Source: Gossypium raimondii (lineage: Eukaryota; Streptophyta; Magnoliopsida; Malvales; Malvaceae). Taken from it: a DNA stretch of 64,000 nt. Where the stretch lies: NCBI RefSeq assembly GCF_025698545.1, contig NC_068566.1, forward strand, positions 41,271,192 to 41,335,191. The letters are read 5' to 3'. A model generated the notes under the pieces. That model was not told the DNA's origin and searched no databases. It saw only the letters and a program-made list of their open reading frames with translations. Position numbers and translations under genes: made by a program. Numbering within the stretch: position 1 is the stretch's first letter; each line of letters begins with the position of its first letter. This document shows positions 1 through 11,541 of this stretch, one piece after another.

Positions 1-779
1 ATACGAACGACATGTGGTCACATTTACTTTTCATCAACCATGTAATGCCAATGAAAGGATATCATTTACCTATATCTCAGGCTATGAATTTCACTGTTGT
101 GAATGACACTACATACTGCAGAAGTCGTATACCCAACACACTAACTTTTGGTTCCTTATCTATTTGAACTCGGGTTTTTACTTACATCAAAGTATACGAG
201 TCACGCATACATAGTCCACCATCCACTCAGGATTAATGTATGACACACTTTGAATAACATAAGTGAATAAATCCATAAACGAATTTAAGATCTATTCTTC
301 TTAGGTCCAGTCTGATGTATTGCTAGTCCAGTCAGTCACATCTATGTCTCTATCTTTTGTGAGTTATACGCTCTGATACCCAAGACAAGACATGTCCCCA
401 ATTAGACTTGGTAGGCGACATATTAGACTTTCAACATAAAAGAGGTGTTCTTATTCCTCAAATGTCTAAAGCCAAGCCCTCCACAAGATTGAGGTTGACA
501 AACAGACTCTCATTTGACCAAAGACATCTTTTGTTTGCTATCAGATGACCCCCAAATAAACTACCTGACGATATGTTCAATCTCATCACATAATACCTTA
601 GTAATCAACATGGACTACATGAAGTAATTAGGAACAGATAACAGGACGGACTACGCTAGGGTAGCTCTACCGACTAAAGATAACTTCCTAGCATCCCATC
701 TGTTCAGTTTATTTCAAACCTTGTCAATAATGAAACACAAAGTACTATTCAAAATCTTTTCATGAAGAAGAGGAACCCC

Positions 780-3118
780 TCAAATAGGTGCCAAGATTAT
801 GCACCCTGTGAAATCCAAGAATTTCGTTCAACTGTCTGCCAATATCATCATCTGTTCCCTTAGAAAAATAAATATCAGTCTTCTGAGCATTGATCCGATG
901 ATCCGATGACTGGAATATGGACAAAACCTCTCAAGAACGTCTTTGAGGACCAGAGCTTGCTATAAATCTGCATAACCAAAGATGACAAGATTATTTACAA
1001 AGAAAAGATTAGAGAGATACGGACTTGATCTTGATAACTGAATACGTTGTCAAAGACCACCATCTATGGCTTGATGAAAGTTATGGCCAAGCTATTCTAT
1101 GCATAGAATAAACAGATATGGCGAAAGCGGACATCCCTGTCGAATACCTTTCGCAGGCTTGAATTTTTGCGTTGGAGCACCATTTTATATCACCTCCATA
1201 ATAGAATTTGAAATAATAGACATTATAAAATTTATAAACATGTTAGGAATACCTACAGCCTTAAGTGAAGCCTTAATGAAATCCCAACGTACTCTATCAT
1301 AAGTTTTTTCCAGATCAATTTTGACAGCTATCCACTTCCTGTTCTTGTGCTTACTCTGGCAATCAGGATGTTATTAGTGATATTACATCTTGCAATGAAA
1401 GATGCTTGTTCCTAGCCAATAATATTAGGAAACACTATTTTAAAACAATTAGTAATGGCCTTCATCGCCAATTTATACATCACGAAAAACAAACTAATAG
1501 GATGAAATTGAGAAAAGTCCTCAAGGTTAAGGACTTTAGGAATGAGGACTAACAAAATTTTATTTAGCTCAAGCTCAATACCCATTCCAACAAAAACTCA
1601 TTTAACCCACTCACAGATCGTCAAACCAATTAAATCTCAGTGTTTTTGAAAGAAATGTGTTTAAAATTCATCACTTCCTAGGGCTTTTAATGGGGTCATA
1701 TCAAAAAGTGTTATTTTAATTTCATCGATTGACACATCCTTTCCAAAAAACTAGATATTGCAATTTGCAAGAATATGGAAAGAACTATGAGAAAGATTAT
1801 TTATAAGTTTCGGTTCTTCTTCAAACAGTTTTTGGAATAACTTAATAGCTTCATATTGGAGGGATTCATCATCATAGATCCACGAACCATTATCACTCTT
1901 TAAAGTCGTAATACGGTTTTACTTTCTTCTTTGTAAAGTATGATAGTGAAAGAAATTAGTATTCATGTCTCACAATTTAAGCCGCTCACATATGGATTTT
2001 TGTTTCCAAAGAACTTCATCATGATTGATAACTCTTTCCAGCTCTTATTAGGTTTCTAACCCAGTTTAAAAGAGCATATTAGGATTTGAGAACTCCATTC
2101 TCCTTTGAATATTAGAAAGCTTATTCACAATGTGTTTTCTATAAGTACTTAAGTGACGATAAATAGTATGATTCCACTTCTTAAGCTCAACGGAAAGATT
2201 AGAAATGAAATTCACCAAATTACCGTTAAGGCCTTACTAATCCTTAATAAAATTTAGAAACCTAAAATGCTCTAGCCATTCAGCAAAAAATCTAAAAGGG
2301 CGCTCTTTGGGAGCCCTAAGATCTAGCCTCATATACAAGAAAAGCGGTCAATAGTTAGACTTAAGCCTTGGAAGGTGAGTGACTAAACTGTTAAAAAAAG
2401 TTCAGCCAAGCATAATTACCAATAGCTCTATCCAATCTCTTAAGAGTTCTCCATTTGCACCAAATGTAGGATGGGCCTCTAAATCTCAAATCATGTAAGG
2501 CTACAAAATCCATAAAACCCCTCAAAATAAGGACATCTCCTACCTCTGATCCGACCACATTTCTTCTCACCATCAGCCAATAGAGCATTAAAGTCCCCAA
2601 CAATGAGCCAATGGACATTTTCGGAAAGAATAGTAGTATTTAAAACATCATAAATTAATTTTTGCTTCTGTCTATCAGAACTATCATAAACAAAAGCTAT
2701 AAAACTGGGTTGATTCTGAGAAGGACCAAAAACTCGAGTCAAAATAAATTGTGGATGATTATGCATGATTCTCAACCAACCCAAATTCTTCTGGAAAAAC
2801 CAACAACTTCCACTCGATGAGAAAACTAAAAACCCAATTTGGCAATAATGTTATCCACTTTCAACCAACCCAAATTCTTCCGGAAAAACCAACAACTTCC
2901 ACTCGATGAGAAAATTGAAAACCCAATTTGGCAATAATGTTATCTACTTTTAAGCCTCTAACTCTTGTTTCAATCAAACTAACAATATTCGATTTGTATT
3001 CTAAATTATACTCACAAAAAATACGCGAGAATTTTGCACTATCACAACCTTGACAATTCCACACAAAAAAAACTGACAGTTTCATAACAAAATCACAATG
3101 AAAAAAAAGTGCATTCAA
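780..3118 (-). pseudogene. LINE ORF2 (endonuclease-reverse transcriptase), broken
   Basis: The endonuclease part starts near 3118 with the WNCQG motif and an SLIETR segment typical of plant L1 endonucleases; a later piece carries the VGDFNALL motif. The RT part includes [13 protein letters not shown] at about 1160-1100 and a KTDIYFSKG segment near 870. The position of the catalytic F/YADD box (990-1005) reads FVNN, so both metal-binding aspartates are replaced by Asn. Downstream coding similarity (RKLSLVGRATLA and FIWGSSDSKQK segments) continues to about 400. An 89-bp tandem duplication at 2772-2950 shifts the endonuclease frame. Confidence 0.85.
2772..2950. repeat. 89-bp tandem duplication inside LINE endonuclease
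   Basis: Positions 2772-2860 and 2861-2950 are near-identical copies differing at a few bases. The unit is 89 bp, so the duplication breaks the endonuclease frame. Confidence 0.92.
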
Positions 3119-3199
3119 ACATTACAAATTAAAGAGAAAAGAACTCTGCAAACCTGTTTCATTCCTTGCCGAGACCTCTATATCGTCAACAGTATCCAT

Positions 3200-5103
3200 T
3201 TGGGAATTAATAAGTTCCACCATAGAATTCGTGGACTCCAAGAGAGGAATGCATGAATTACCATATGCTTTAAACTTATCATTACGGCACCTAAGAGTTC
3301 TGTTAAAGACCTTACCACTCTTACTTAAATCTATTTTACCACTGGATCCATGTCCTTTGTCTATATGTATACCCTTCCTTATATTTGCTGAAATGGTTTT
3401 CTTGAAAATTTTTCCATTTGTTGATGTCGTATTTTCTTTTAAAAAAATTCCGTATGCTTACCTTGATCAAGTGTTCCATTTTCCACAACGATCTTCATGC
3501 CAACAGAACCTATAAAAAAGGGATTAGAAAAGGTTATAGAGTTAGGAGCCATACCTGATAAAAAAAAACCTTCTCAAGAGAAATATTATCGTTGCGAATT
3601 AAAGGAGCCATACCTGATAAAAAAACCTTCTCAAGAGAAATATTATCGTTGCGAATTGAATTTGAATTTTGGTTCATGGCTGCAATAGAAATTCCAACCT
3701 GTATATCCTCAATTTGGGCCAAGTCAAGTTACATCACCATGTTGCTATCCGAATTTAAATCCAAGATTTCATTAGGTTGAATTTCGAAAGCACTAGCCCA
3801 CTGCTCCAATTGGACCAAAATCAGGCCATTACTAGTCGAATCTCCCTTTTCAAATGGCTCGAAACTCGTTCCATATCCCAACGTGTTTGGTTGCTTAAGC
3901 CCTGTTCTAAACGGGCCTATTTTTTCCTATATATCTAGAAAAATTCACTTTATAGAAACTATTTGAGTTAACCCTAACCCCTTGTTTCTTACCTAATATA
4001 ATTCCATCTTTATCACCTAAAATAGTGGCATTCTTGTCTGCTAAAAATAGAGTATCAAATCTGGTCCCAACCAATCCAAAATCCACCTTCTTCGTTGGTA
4101 AAATTGTTTTCCCTGGGATTTCACCAATTCTTTCTCTCAACTATCATCCATGGCCCATAGGCCGCAACCTCCTTTGTTGTAACTTGGTTAGTCCTTGTTG
4201 AAGCCTCCATCGATGTCTTCCCCTCATTCTGAACCAGATCTATGACTTTATTTGGACACAAATCCTTCAAGTGGCCATAACGACCACAGCCAAAGCATAC
4301 CACCGGTAGTGATTCAAACTCAACCCGTTAAAGAGTGTCATTTATCAATACCTGAGAAATCAGTGGCTTATCAAGGTTAACATATACCGCCATTCTCGTG
4401 AACTTTCCTCTCGTTCTACTATCTGTGTTAAAATTGATTTTTGAGACTTTACCAATTATCCCTCCAATTTCTTCAAGAATTTACAATTTGTATAAAAACC
4501 CTGGGAGTCTTGGAAGTCTAATCCAATCCTTGACAACATTCGAGGTAAGGCTGCATCGAATTGAAATCCATAGTCCAAGGCTGCACAGTAAGATATTGCC
4601 CAAAGATGGTCCACAACCCTTTGGTAAGTACTTTTTCATAATCTTCTGTGTTCTGAAATTTCACAAAAAAAATAATCGTTCTCTATGTCCATTAAGTGGG
4701 ACGGCAAAATTGGCTTCCATAGATTGCTGACTCTGCTTTGCAGAACATTATATCCAATGGACCGACCCAAAAGCTTAATAATCACCATTGTTGCCATGAC
4801 TTTGATCAATAACTGATGAATTCTTTCAGAGAAACTAATCGTAGGGATGTCATTGATCAGGGATCTTGTAATATTCCCATCCAAAAGTTCAAAATCGTCA
4901 TCTTTACCAAGTCGAGACCGGGCATCTGACGCGTTAGATGCTTCCTATCTACCATCTAATAGTCTATCTTTCCAAGAAAGCATAGACTTAGGTTCTGAAT
5001 CAACCGCCATATAAGAGCCCTCATCCGTACTTGATTCCTTGAATCTAACTTTTTTGGTTGAAGGTTTTTCAAAGAAACCAAGAGTATTACTATCATTTGT
5101 CAT
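3200..5103 (-). pseudogene. LINE ORF1 (nucleic-acid-binding protein), broken
   Basis: ORF1 begins with an ATG at 5103-5101 and encodes a short acidic leader, then a region typical of the DUF4283 protein found in plant LINE ORF1, then a zinc knuckle at about 4300-4250 reading CFGCGRYGHLKDLC, which is a proper CX2CX4HX4C motif. ORF1 proteins coat LINE RNA. Several stops and frameshifts separate the pieces. A 59-bp tandem duplication (3544-3602 and 3603-3660) lies near the C-terminal part; 59 is not a multiple of three, so it shifts the frame. Confidence 0.8.
3544..3660. repeat. 59-bp tandem duplication inside LINE ORF1
   Basis: Positions 3544-3602 and 3603-3660 are almost identical, differing mainly in the length of an A-run. 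The unit is 59 bp and shifts the frame. Confidence 0.92.
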
Positions 5104-5336
5104 AAGTTATTTGTTTTTTCTTTAAGATGCTAATTGTAAACTATCCATGTGATAGATTCATACATATTAAAACTTTGGTCCATGTACTTTTAATATAATT
5201 CATGTCAAATATGAATTAGTATTTAACACCAAAACCATCAAAATTGCCTAATTAATAGTATAATAATACTTCGAATTAACAATTAATGATTTAGAATTTA
5301 GAAGCAATATTGAAGGTTGTAGAAGTCCTATAGTTC
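5104..5336. other. Upstream flank of the LINE
   Basis: This AT-rich stretch shows no open frame, repeat or motif that I can name. It may include the LINE 5' untranslated region. Confidence 0.4.
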
Positions 5337-6250
5337 ATCAATAGTTTTTTTTAAAGGCATAATTGTCGAAAATATCCTCAACATTTATGGGTTTTTGGTT
5401 TTGTGCCACTGATTTTTTTTTTTGATTGACACCCTCAATGTTATAAAATTTCCACAAATCAACTCAATTTTTACGAAAAAGTCAGTTGACCATCAGTCAA
5501 GCGTCGGTCAACAAAGTAACCTATGTGGAGTGCTTACATGTAAAAAATAAAAAGTTTAAATATGAAATTATAAAAAAAATTATAAAAAAAATTTAACTCT
5601 AAAATTAAAACCTATCATTAAAATCCATAATCCCTTATTCCCAAATCATGAAATCCCTAAAATCTATCATCAACGATGAGTTTCCAACAACTAGAAACAC
5701 AGGAAGAGTAAAATCCATTTTCGCCTTTTTGTTCAAAGTGGAAAGGAGATCGATTCTGTGTTACCTGGATTCAAAATAACTACTTTTCTACGCTCTCTCT
5801 CTCTCTTTTTAATGTTTGCCTTCAATGGAGAGCAATGATGAAAGAATAAATTGATTGGTGTCTGTTGAAGCTCTGAAAAACAACAAAAATTGTAATACAT
5901 ATACCGATTTCATAGTTTTTAAGGATTTCAAGATTTGAGAATAAGGGAATGATCAATTTTAATTTTAATTTTAATTTTAGGGTTAAAATTATTTGTTATA
6001 AATTATTTATTTCTTTTTAATTTAATCTTTAATTTTTTATTTTTGATATGTTAGCACGTCACATAGGCTATTTCGTTAACCGACGCTTGATTGACGATCA
6101 ATTGACGTTTTCCGTTAAAATTGGATTGATTTTTGAAACAATCGTAATCCTAAAGAACATCAACAAAAAAAAAAGGTTAAGGGTACAAAACCAAAAATCC
6201 ATAAACGTTGTGAGTATTTTCGACAATTATACTCTCTTTTTTACTATTGT
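5337..6250. mobile_element. Inverted-repeat (foldback/MULE-like) element
   Basis: The two ends are long imperfect inverted repeats. The left arm at about 5358-5405 (cataattgtcgaaaatatcc...) matches the reverse complement of about 6185-6235. A second matched block pairs the left segment around 5455-5545 (containing cagtcaagcgtcggtcaac) with the right segment around 6055-6150 (containing cgacgcttgattgacg). Arms are about 190 bp, the middle is non-coding and includes a CT-rich run near 5795. No transposase frame is present. I could not find a clear target-site duplication, so the superfamily is open. Confidence 0.8.
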
Positions 6251-7430
6251 ACCATCATCAACCAATAAAAAACCAGTCTTATTTAATTGTTATAAATTGT
6301 TCTTAAATCAACTTTTGTTTTTGTTTTAAATGAAAGTATACGATTAGAGTATAATCATCAAATCCACATGATTAAGATTCTTGTTGATAAAATGATTCAG
6401 ATTATTGATCAAAAGAAAAATGAATTGAGATTAGACAAGATAAGATTTATTCAAGGAAAGAACAGCTATAATGCAACAAAATTAAGATTTATTTAAGGAA
6501 AGAGTTGCAATAACGCAACAAATTCTTTATTTTGGAATCTAACCAGAAACATCCTTTCAAACACTGACTAATACTATAATTATTACTTCTTTTCTCAACC
6601 TAATCCCTGTTTCTAGACTTTGGATCATTATAACAAGGCTTAATTCCTTCAAATGCCATCAAACTATTACCTAAATTCTAAATTAAACATTCTAATTCAC
6701 CCTCTTAATATCAATATTGTATCAATAAGATCTTTTTATCGTCCTAGCTGGCAATTTAAGCGTTAAATGTCAGTTCAAATATAACTTTAAGCATATTTAA
6801 AACATGTTAATCATATTATAAACACATGTGTACTTACTACATAGACAATTTAAATCGACATGTTAAAAAATATAGTGTCAATAAAATTTAGCTCGTTATT
6901 TATTTTTATTAACATGTGAAATAGATGTAGTGTATGTTGAGATTTCAAATCCAAACTAAAGATTCGATTGATATGATAATATTTTGAGGATTCAATTTAA
7001 AAATAGTTTAAGTTTGGGATTAATTTAAATTGGAGTTAAAATTCGAGGAGGGTTGATGGAATTAATCCTAAGACAAAACCTATCAGATTTGTCACACTAA
7101 AAAGTGTCCAAAAGCTCCGAACTTTCCATGCAAGTGAAGCTGTCTAGTCAATTCCTTGTATTAATAAAGAGGTTTTTCTTGGAATTAACCTATGCCATTG
7201 ATAAACAAAAGAGTACCCTTTCTTACCCCATTGATAATTGGCTGCTCCCCCTTCAATGAGGGCCCATGTGGCGGTTTCGAAGCTAAAAGCTCCCACTTGA
7301 ATAAAAGGCAGGGTCTTGGCTTGCCAATTGTCCCTCTATTCTCCAATTACTACAATTATCCATTAAAAAAACCATTTTTTCTTTTAATTCAGATAGAAAA
7401 TTTCACTTTTTAACGGTTTATTTATGTCAT
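6251..7430. other. Intergenic, AT-rich
   Basis: I see no conserved coding signal here. The open frames present are short and unlike any family I recognise. The region lies between the inverted-repeat element and the kinase promoter. Confidence 0.5.
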
Positions 7431-7566
7431 AGTTGAAACTTGAAAGCTATATACAAGGACGAAGCCAGCTGTTGAAGCTCAGCCACCATCATTTATAGAA
7501 AGGATCCAACGGCTCAGGAAAGATGGCGATGGAGTGCAAGGGCTAACCTTCTCTGACTTGACTAAA

Positions 7567-7594
7567 CTGAGAGAGAGAGAGAGAGAGAGAGACA
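7567..7594. repeat. (GA)n microsatellite upstream of the kinase gene
   Basis: A run of about 12 GA units lies roughly 440 bp upstream of the kinase start codon, in the likely promoter or 5' untranslated region. GA runs are common in plant 5' leaders and can be bound by GAGA-binding (BBR/BPC) factors; a role here is inference. Confidence 0.85.
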
Positions 7595-8031
7595 GAGTTG
7601 TAGCACGGTACGCTTAAAAGGCGGGACCAGCCCGACATTAGTGCAATTCATCTCACCTTCCTTTAAAAATCTCTTTCTCTTTTTCTTAAATTTATAACCA
7701 TCATCGCCGTTGGCTAACTATTTGCAGGTTGCCACTAGGTACTGCACCAGAAAAATTAAAGCTTTTGCTATAATAAACTGGTAAACTTCTCTTTCTTGAT
7801 GCTGTTTTTTGTTGGCCCTTCCCTGCTTGGTTTACAGAGAAAAAGATGACCTTTTTATCTTCTTTTGTTTTTTTATGAAAAATGATGGCTTTGGGAAGCT
7901 TTTTCTTTTCTTTTCTTTTTTTTAAATAAAACTTAGATCTGCTTCATTTCATTGTTGAATTCTGGTTTGTTATATAAACCAAAGATTCATTTTTTTTCTT
8001 TGTTTTAGGATCTACGAAAGAAGAGTTGAAG

Positions 8032-9938
8032 ATGGTGGCTTGTATTTTTCAGGTATTTGATGCAATTGGAAATTGCTTGAGTGCCGGTATTAAAGCTGAG
8101 AGCCACAGCAACACAGGTATTTCAATTATCCCACATTATGCTATAATATATCTGTTAATTGCTATGTACTTTGAAAATTTGGGGTTTTCAAGTATAATTC
8201 TTTTTCTTACTAGTTCTGGTTTATTGAGAGCTTTACCTTCATTAGTAACTTAAACATACATCCTAACAATTTGTGGGAGATGACCTTATTGTATTTCCAA
8301 AAATGGGTTAATTTCAATCAATGAATGCATGAGGGGTTATACATGTTTGAAACAGGGCTCAGTTCAAAGTATGATAGTGGTGATGGGAAAGATGTTAGCA
8401 GTGAAAGCAGCAACAGCAAAGTTTCATCATTTTCAGCACCTTTGACACCTCGGAGTGAGGGTGAGATTTTGCAGTCCCCCAATTTGAAAAGTTTCAGCTT
8501 TGCTGATCTCAAAATGGCCACAAGGAATTTTCGTCCCGATAGCGTGCTTGGAGAAGGCGGTTTCGGCTCCGTGTTTAAGGGGTGGGTCGATGAAAATTCC
8601 TTTACTGCTACCAAGCCTGGATCTGGCATTGTTATTGCTGTCAAAAGGCTTAACCAGGATGGGTTCCAAGGTCACAAGGAATGGTTGGTAAGTCCATTTA
8701 TTAGGTGGAAAGGATTTTAATGTGTTGAGTTTGCTTGCTTAAGATGTTTATCTATGAAGCTTATCACTTTCTGTTGTTTTGAGATTTAAGTGCTTAGATT
8801 TACTTGTGTTTGATCTTGATCTTGTAGGCAGAAGTGAATTATCTGGGACAGCTTTATCATCCTAATCTTGTGAAACTGATTGGATATTGCTTGGAGGACG
8901 AGCACCGCCTGCTGGTGTACGAATTCATGCCTCGTGGCAGCTTGGAGAATCATCTATTCAGGAGTAAGTTCTTTCAGCCTGTATGTCGGTTTGGTCGAGC
9001 AAAACTTTGTTTTAGATGCCATTTTGTTTATTTTTAACACTTGAATTATATGTACCAGGAGGTTCTTATTTCCAGCCTCTTTCTTGGAGCCTACGGTTGA
9101 AAGTTGCCCTCGGTGCTGCGAAGGGACTCGCCTTCCTTCACAGTGCGGAAACAAGAGTTATATACCGAGACTTCAAGACTTCCAACATCTTGCTCGATAC
9201 GGTATGTGATTTGTTAAGCCAAAGCATTCTTTCCAATTCCTTTACACGGTTCTCTATGAACCTTTTTGTTCTATTGTAATTGCAGAACTACAATGCAAAG
9301 CTCTCTGATTTTGGGTTGGCCAAAGATGGGCCAACAGGTGATAAGAGCCATGTTTCTACCCGAGTTATGGGGACTTACGGATATGCTGCTCCGGAGTATC
9401 TTGCCACAGGTACTTAGCAACCTGTTTCAGTTAACCGAGTATATGTAATTTTCCACTCTTGTAAACGATGAATGATTCCGTTTTTTTCCCCCCAACTGTA
9501 GGTCATTTGTCTGCAAGGAGTGATGTGTATAGTTTTGGAGTTGTGCTGCTGGAGATATTATCTGGCCGGAGAGTAGTTGACAAGAATCGACCATCTGGAG
9601 AACATAAACTGGTGGAATGGGCCAAACCTTACCTTGCCAACAAACGCAAAATATTTCATGTCCTAGATAATCGCCTTGAAGGCCAGTATACAATCGAAGG
9701 AGCCTTTAAGGCTGCTACCCTTGCTTTGCGATGCCTGTCGATCGCTGCCAAGTTCAGACCAAGCATGAATGAGGTTGTAACTGCATTAGAGCAGCTCCAG
9801 GATTCTAATGACTCCAGAATTAATCACAACAATACTAACAGCGTACCTCGGAGACGTAGGCAAAGTGCAGATGATGCTACCGGTGGAAGGAGTACGACTG
9901 CATACCCTCAGCCATCTGCTTCGCCTCTTTATGCCTGA
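8032..9938 (+). CDS. Receptor-like cytoplasmic kinase, subfamily VII (PBL/APK1 type)
   Basis: Six exons join in frame with GT-AG introns: 8032-8116, 8356-8687, 8828-8963, 9059-9201, 9286-9409, 9502-9938, giving 418 residues. The glycine loop GEGGFGSV is at residues 94-101, the ATP-binding Lys at 125, the catalytic Asp at 222 in [11 protein letters not shown] at 240-242, and an activation loop [17 protein letters not shown]. The Tyr in place of His before the catalytic Arg-Asp is normal for this subfamily. A basic, Ser-rich C-terminal tail follows. RLCK-VII kinases act at the plasma membrane, relaying signals from immune and growth receptor kinases. The usual start MGNCLSA, which gives N-myristoylation, reads AIGNCLSA here, and the only in-frame ATG I find is 12 codons earlier ([15 protein letters not shown]). 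The closest Arabidopsis paralogue cannot be fixed without a tree. Confidence 0.95.
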
Positions 9939-10366
9939 TAACAGAATCAAGGCCCTGAACCAAAGTTGCTTACCTACCAAGTATAGTGGGTGAATCGTCT
10001 CCGGAACTTGGGCATTGTGCCTTGTGGCTGTACAGTTATTATATGAAGCTAATGTACTCTAAAGTTGGAATGAATGTGCAATGCCGTATTTTGATTTTGA
10101 GATTACAAAGCGTTTGTTACACTTTGAGAGCTAACTTGGAAAAAGGGTGTAATTGCTTTCCTATGACCACAATCACTAAGGATCTTCACATTTCCAGTCG
10201 AATTGTAATCATATTATTATTTCATTTATGATTACTTTCTTTGTTGTCCTTTGAGATTGAAATCAACTTTACCGACTGAGGTTGCATGTTCAAGACCTGA
10301 CATACTTTGATGTCTTTTGTATAGCATCCTAATACTTTCAACGTACTAAAAAGCAAATAAATTGGT
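9939..10366. other. 3' flank of the kinase gene
   Basis: The stretch holds the probable 3' untranslated region of the kinase, then about 100 bp before the end of the convergent HSP101 fragment. Nothing else is recognisable. Confidence 0.5.
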
Positions 10367-10956
10367 TCACGAGTCCATTTGATCATCTTCATCACCTATC
10401 TCTTCAATCTTCATCTCCTTCACTGCTTGTGCAGCATCACTTCTTGTTCCATTCAGGATTCAGATCAATTCGTCTGCTTTTTGCCCAGTCTCTGCATTGA
10501 CTAACCCTTCATTCTTCTCAATCTGATACACTAACTCACTTCCATTTGGAGCATCCATGTAAACTGTCGAGTTCACATCAATTTCTTCCTTCACAAGCAT
10601 CCTTGATAGCTTGGTCACAACTTTCTTCTCAAGCAATCTCCTAATAGGTCTTGCACCATAAACCTATATCAAAAGTTAAAAAAAAGAGACATTGTTACTA
10701 TTCAACCATACCCTCAATGATCTCTGAATATGCATAAGATCTAAATGTTAATACTTACTGGATCATAACTCTCAGCAAGGATATAGTCCAATGTTGAATC
10801 TTCTACAGTCAATGCAATATCCCTTTCAGCAAGGCGGCTTGCAACATCCTTCATTCGCAATCTAGCAACTTTCCTCAATTGGTTATGTGATAGAGGGTCG
10901 AAAACGACGATCTCATTGAGCCCGTTGAGCAACTCTGATCTAAAGTGTCGCCTTAC
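10367..10956 (-). pseudogene. HSP101/ClpB-type disaggregase, 3' fragment
   Basis: Two exons of a cytosolic HSP101 (ClpB family) remain: 10759-10956 and 10367-10663, joined by a GT-AG intron. They encode the end of the second AAA+ domain and the C-terminal tail. The sensor-2 segment VYGARPIRR is kept. The position of the NBD2 arginine finger, in the family motif LLNR, reads LLNG. An in-frame TGA at 10462-10460 cuts off the last residues, which remain readable beyond it (a SDAAQAVK segment). The acceptor site upstream of 10956 is intact, but no earlier exon (P-loop domains, middle domain) follows in the window. I call it a truncated pseudogene; HSP101 itself rescues heat-aggregated proteins. 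Confidence 0.9.
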
Positions 10957-11096
10957 CTGTCAAACAATCAAAATCATAATGTTAGTACTACTGCTTCAAA
11001 ACATTATATGAGAAAGGATGTTATTTGAATATAGATTATTACAATGAAAAAGAGCACCATATACCTTTGTCAAAGAGCACCATATCGGTGAAAAGC
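10957..11096. other. Breakpoint flank of the HSP101 fragment
   Basis: The HSP101 similarity stops at the intron acceptor. A short direct repeat, agagcaccatat, occurs twice (about 11052 and 11075). Confidence 0.6.
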
Positions 11097-11235
11097 TATA
11101 TTTTCAAAGAATGAATATAGATTCAAATTTTAAAGATGATATTATTAGAATCTAGATTCAAATTTTTGAAAATATAACTTATTCTAATAATATCATCTTC
11201 AAAATTTGAATCTATATTCATTCTTTGAAAATATA
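11097..11235. repeat. Near-perfect 55-bp-arm hairpin
   Basis: The left arm 11097-11151 is the reverse complement of the right arm 11181-11235 with one mismatch in 55 bases; the spacer is 29 bases. The sequence is AT-rich and has no coding content. It may be a small foldback element or a source of a hairpin RNA. Such near-identity of arms suggests recent origin. Confidence 0.95.
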
Positions 11236-11541
11236 ATGTACCTTTCCATTATACTCCAAACATGAATACTCGGTGAGCAATTTTTGCTTAGCTAGATCAA
11301 ACTTTAATCATTTGAACATTTTTGCTTAGCTAGAAATACTAGTATTGCATTACAATTTTTTGTATACTTTAAACTCGTAAAAGCAAATCCTGCAGGAAAA
11401 GGGTTCATACATTTGCATACTTTCATCCTTATCCTTCCCTACATAATGGAAGTGTCACAATGCAATTGCAATGCTTGAAAACAAATTTATGAAGAGACTA
11501 CAATATTTGGGGGGTTGGGCAGTTTTGGAGTTCTTTCATCC
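11236..11541. other. Distal KCR1 3' flank (left of Copia insertion)
   Basis: No coding signal is visible. Before the Copia element inserted, this DNA was contiguous with 13938 onward, so it was part of the 3' region of KCR1. It ends with one copy of the CATCC target duplication (11537-11541). Confidence 0.6.

Larger units (their letters stand above)
300..5103 (-). mobile_element. L1-type LINE (non-LTR retrotransposon), degenerate
   Basis: Read on the minus strand, the segment shows the plant L1 order: ORF1 with a CCHC knuckle (start codon about 5103), then an endonuclease (about 3118-2390), a reverse transcriptase (about 2300-780) and the post-RT region (down to about 300). All frames are broken by stops and frameshifts. 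The left limit is uncertain: recognisable coding similarity fades near 300 and I see no poly(A) tail or target duplication. The catalytic RT aspartates are lost, so the copy cannot move itself. Confidence 0.9.

Noticed and set aside
8318..8644. Minus-strand open frames over kinase exon 2
   Set aside because: They mirror the conserved kinase exon on the other strand.
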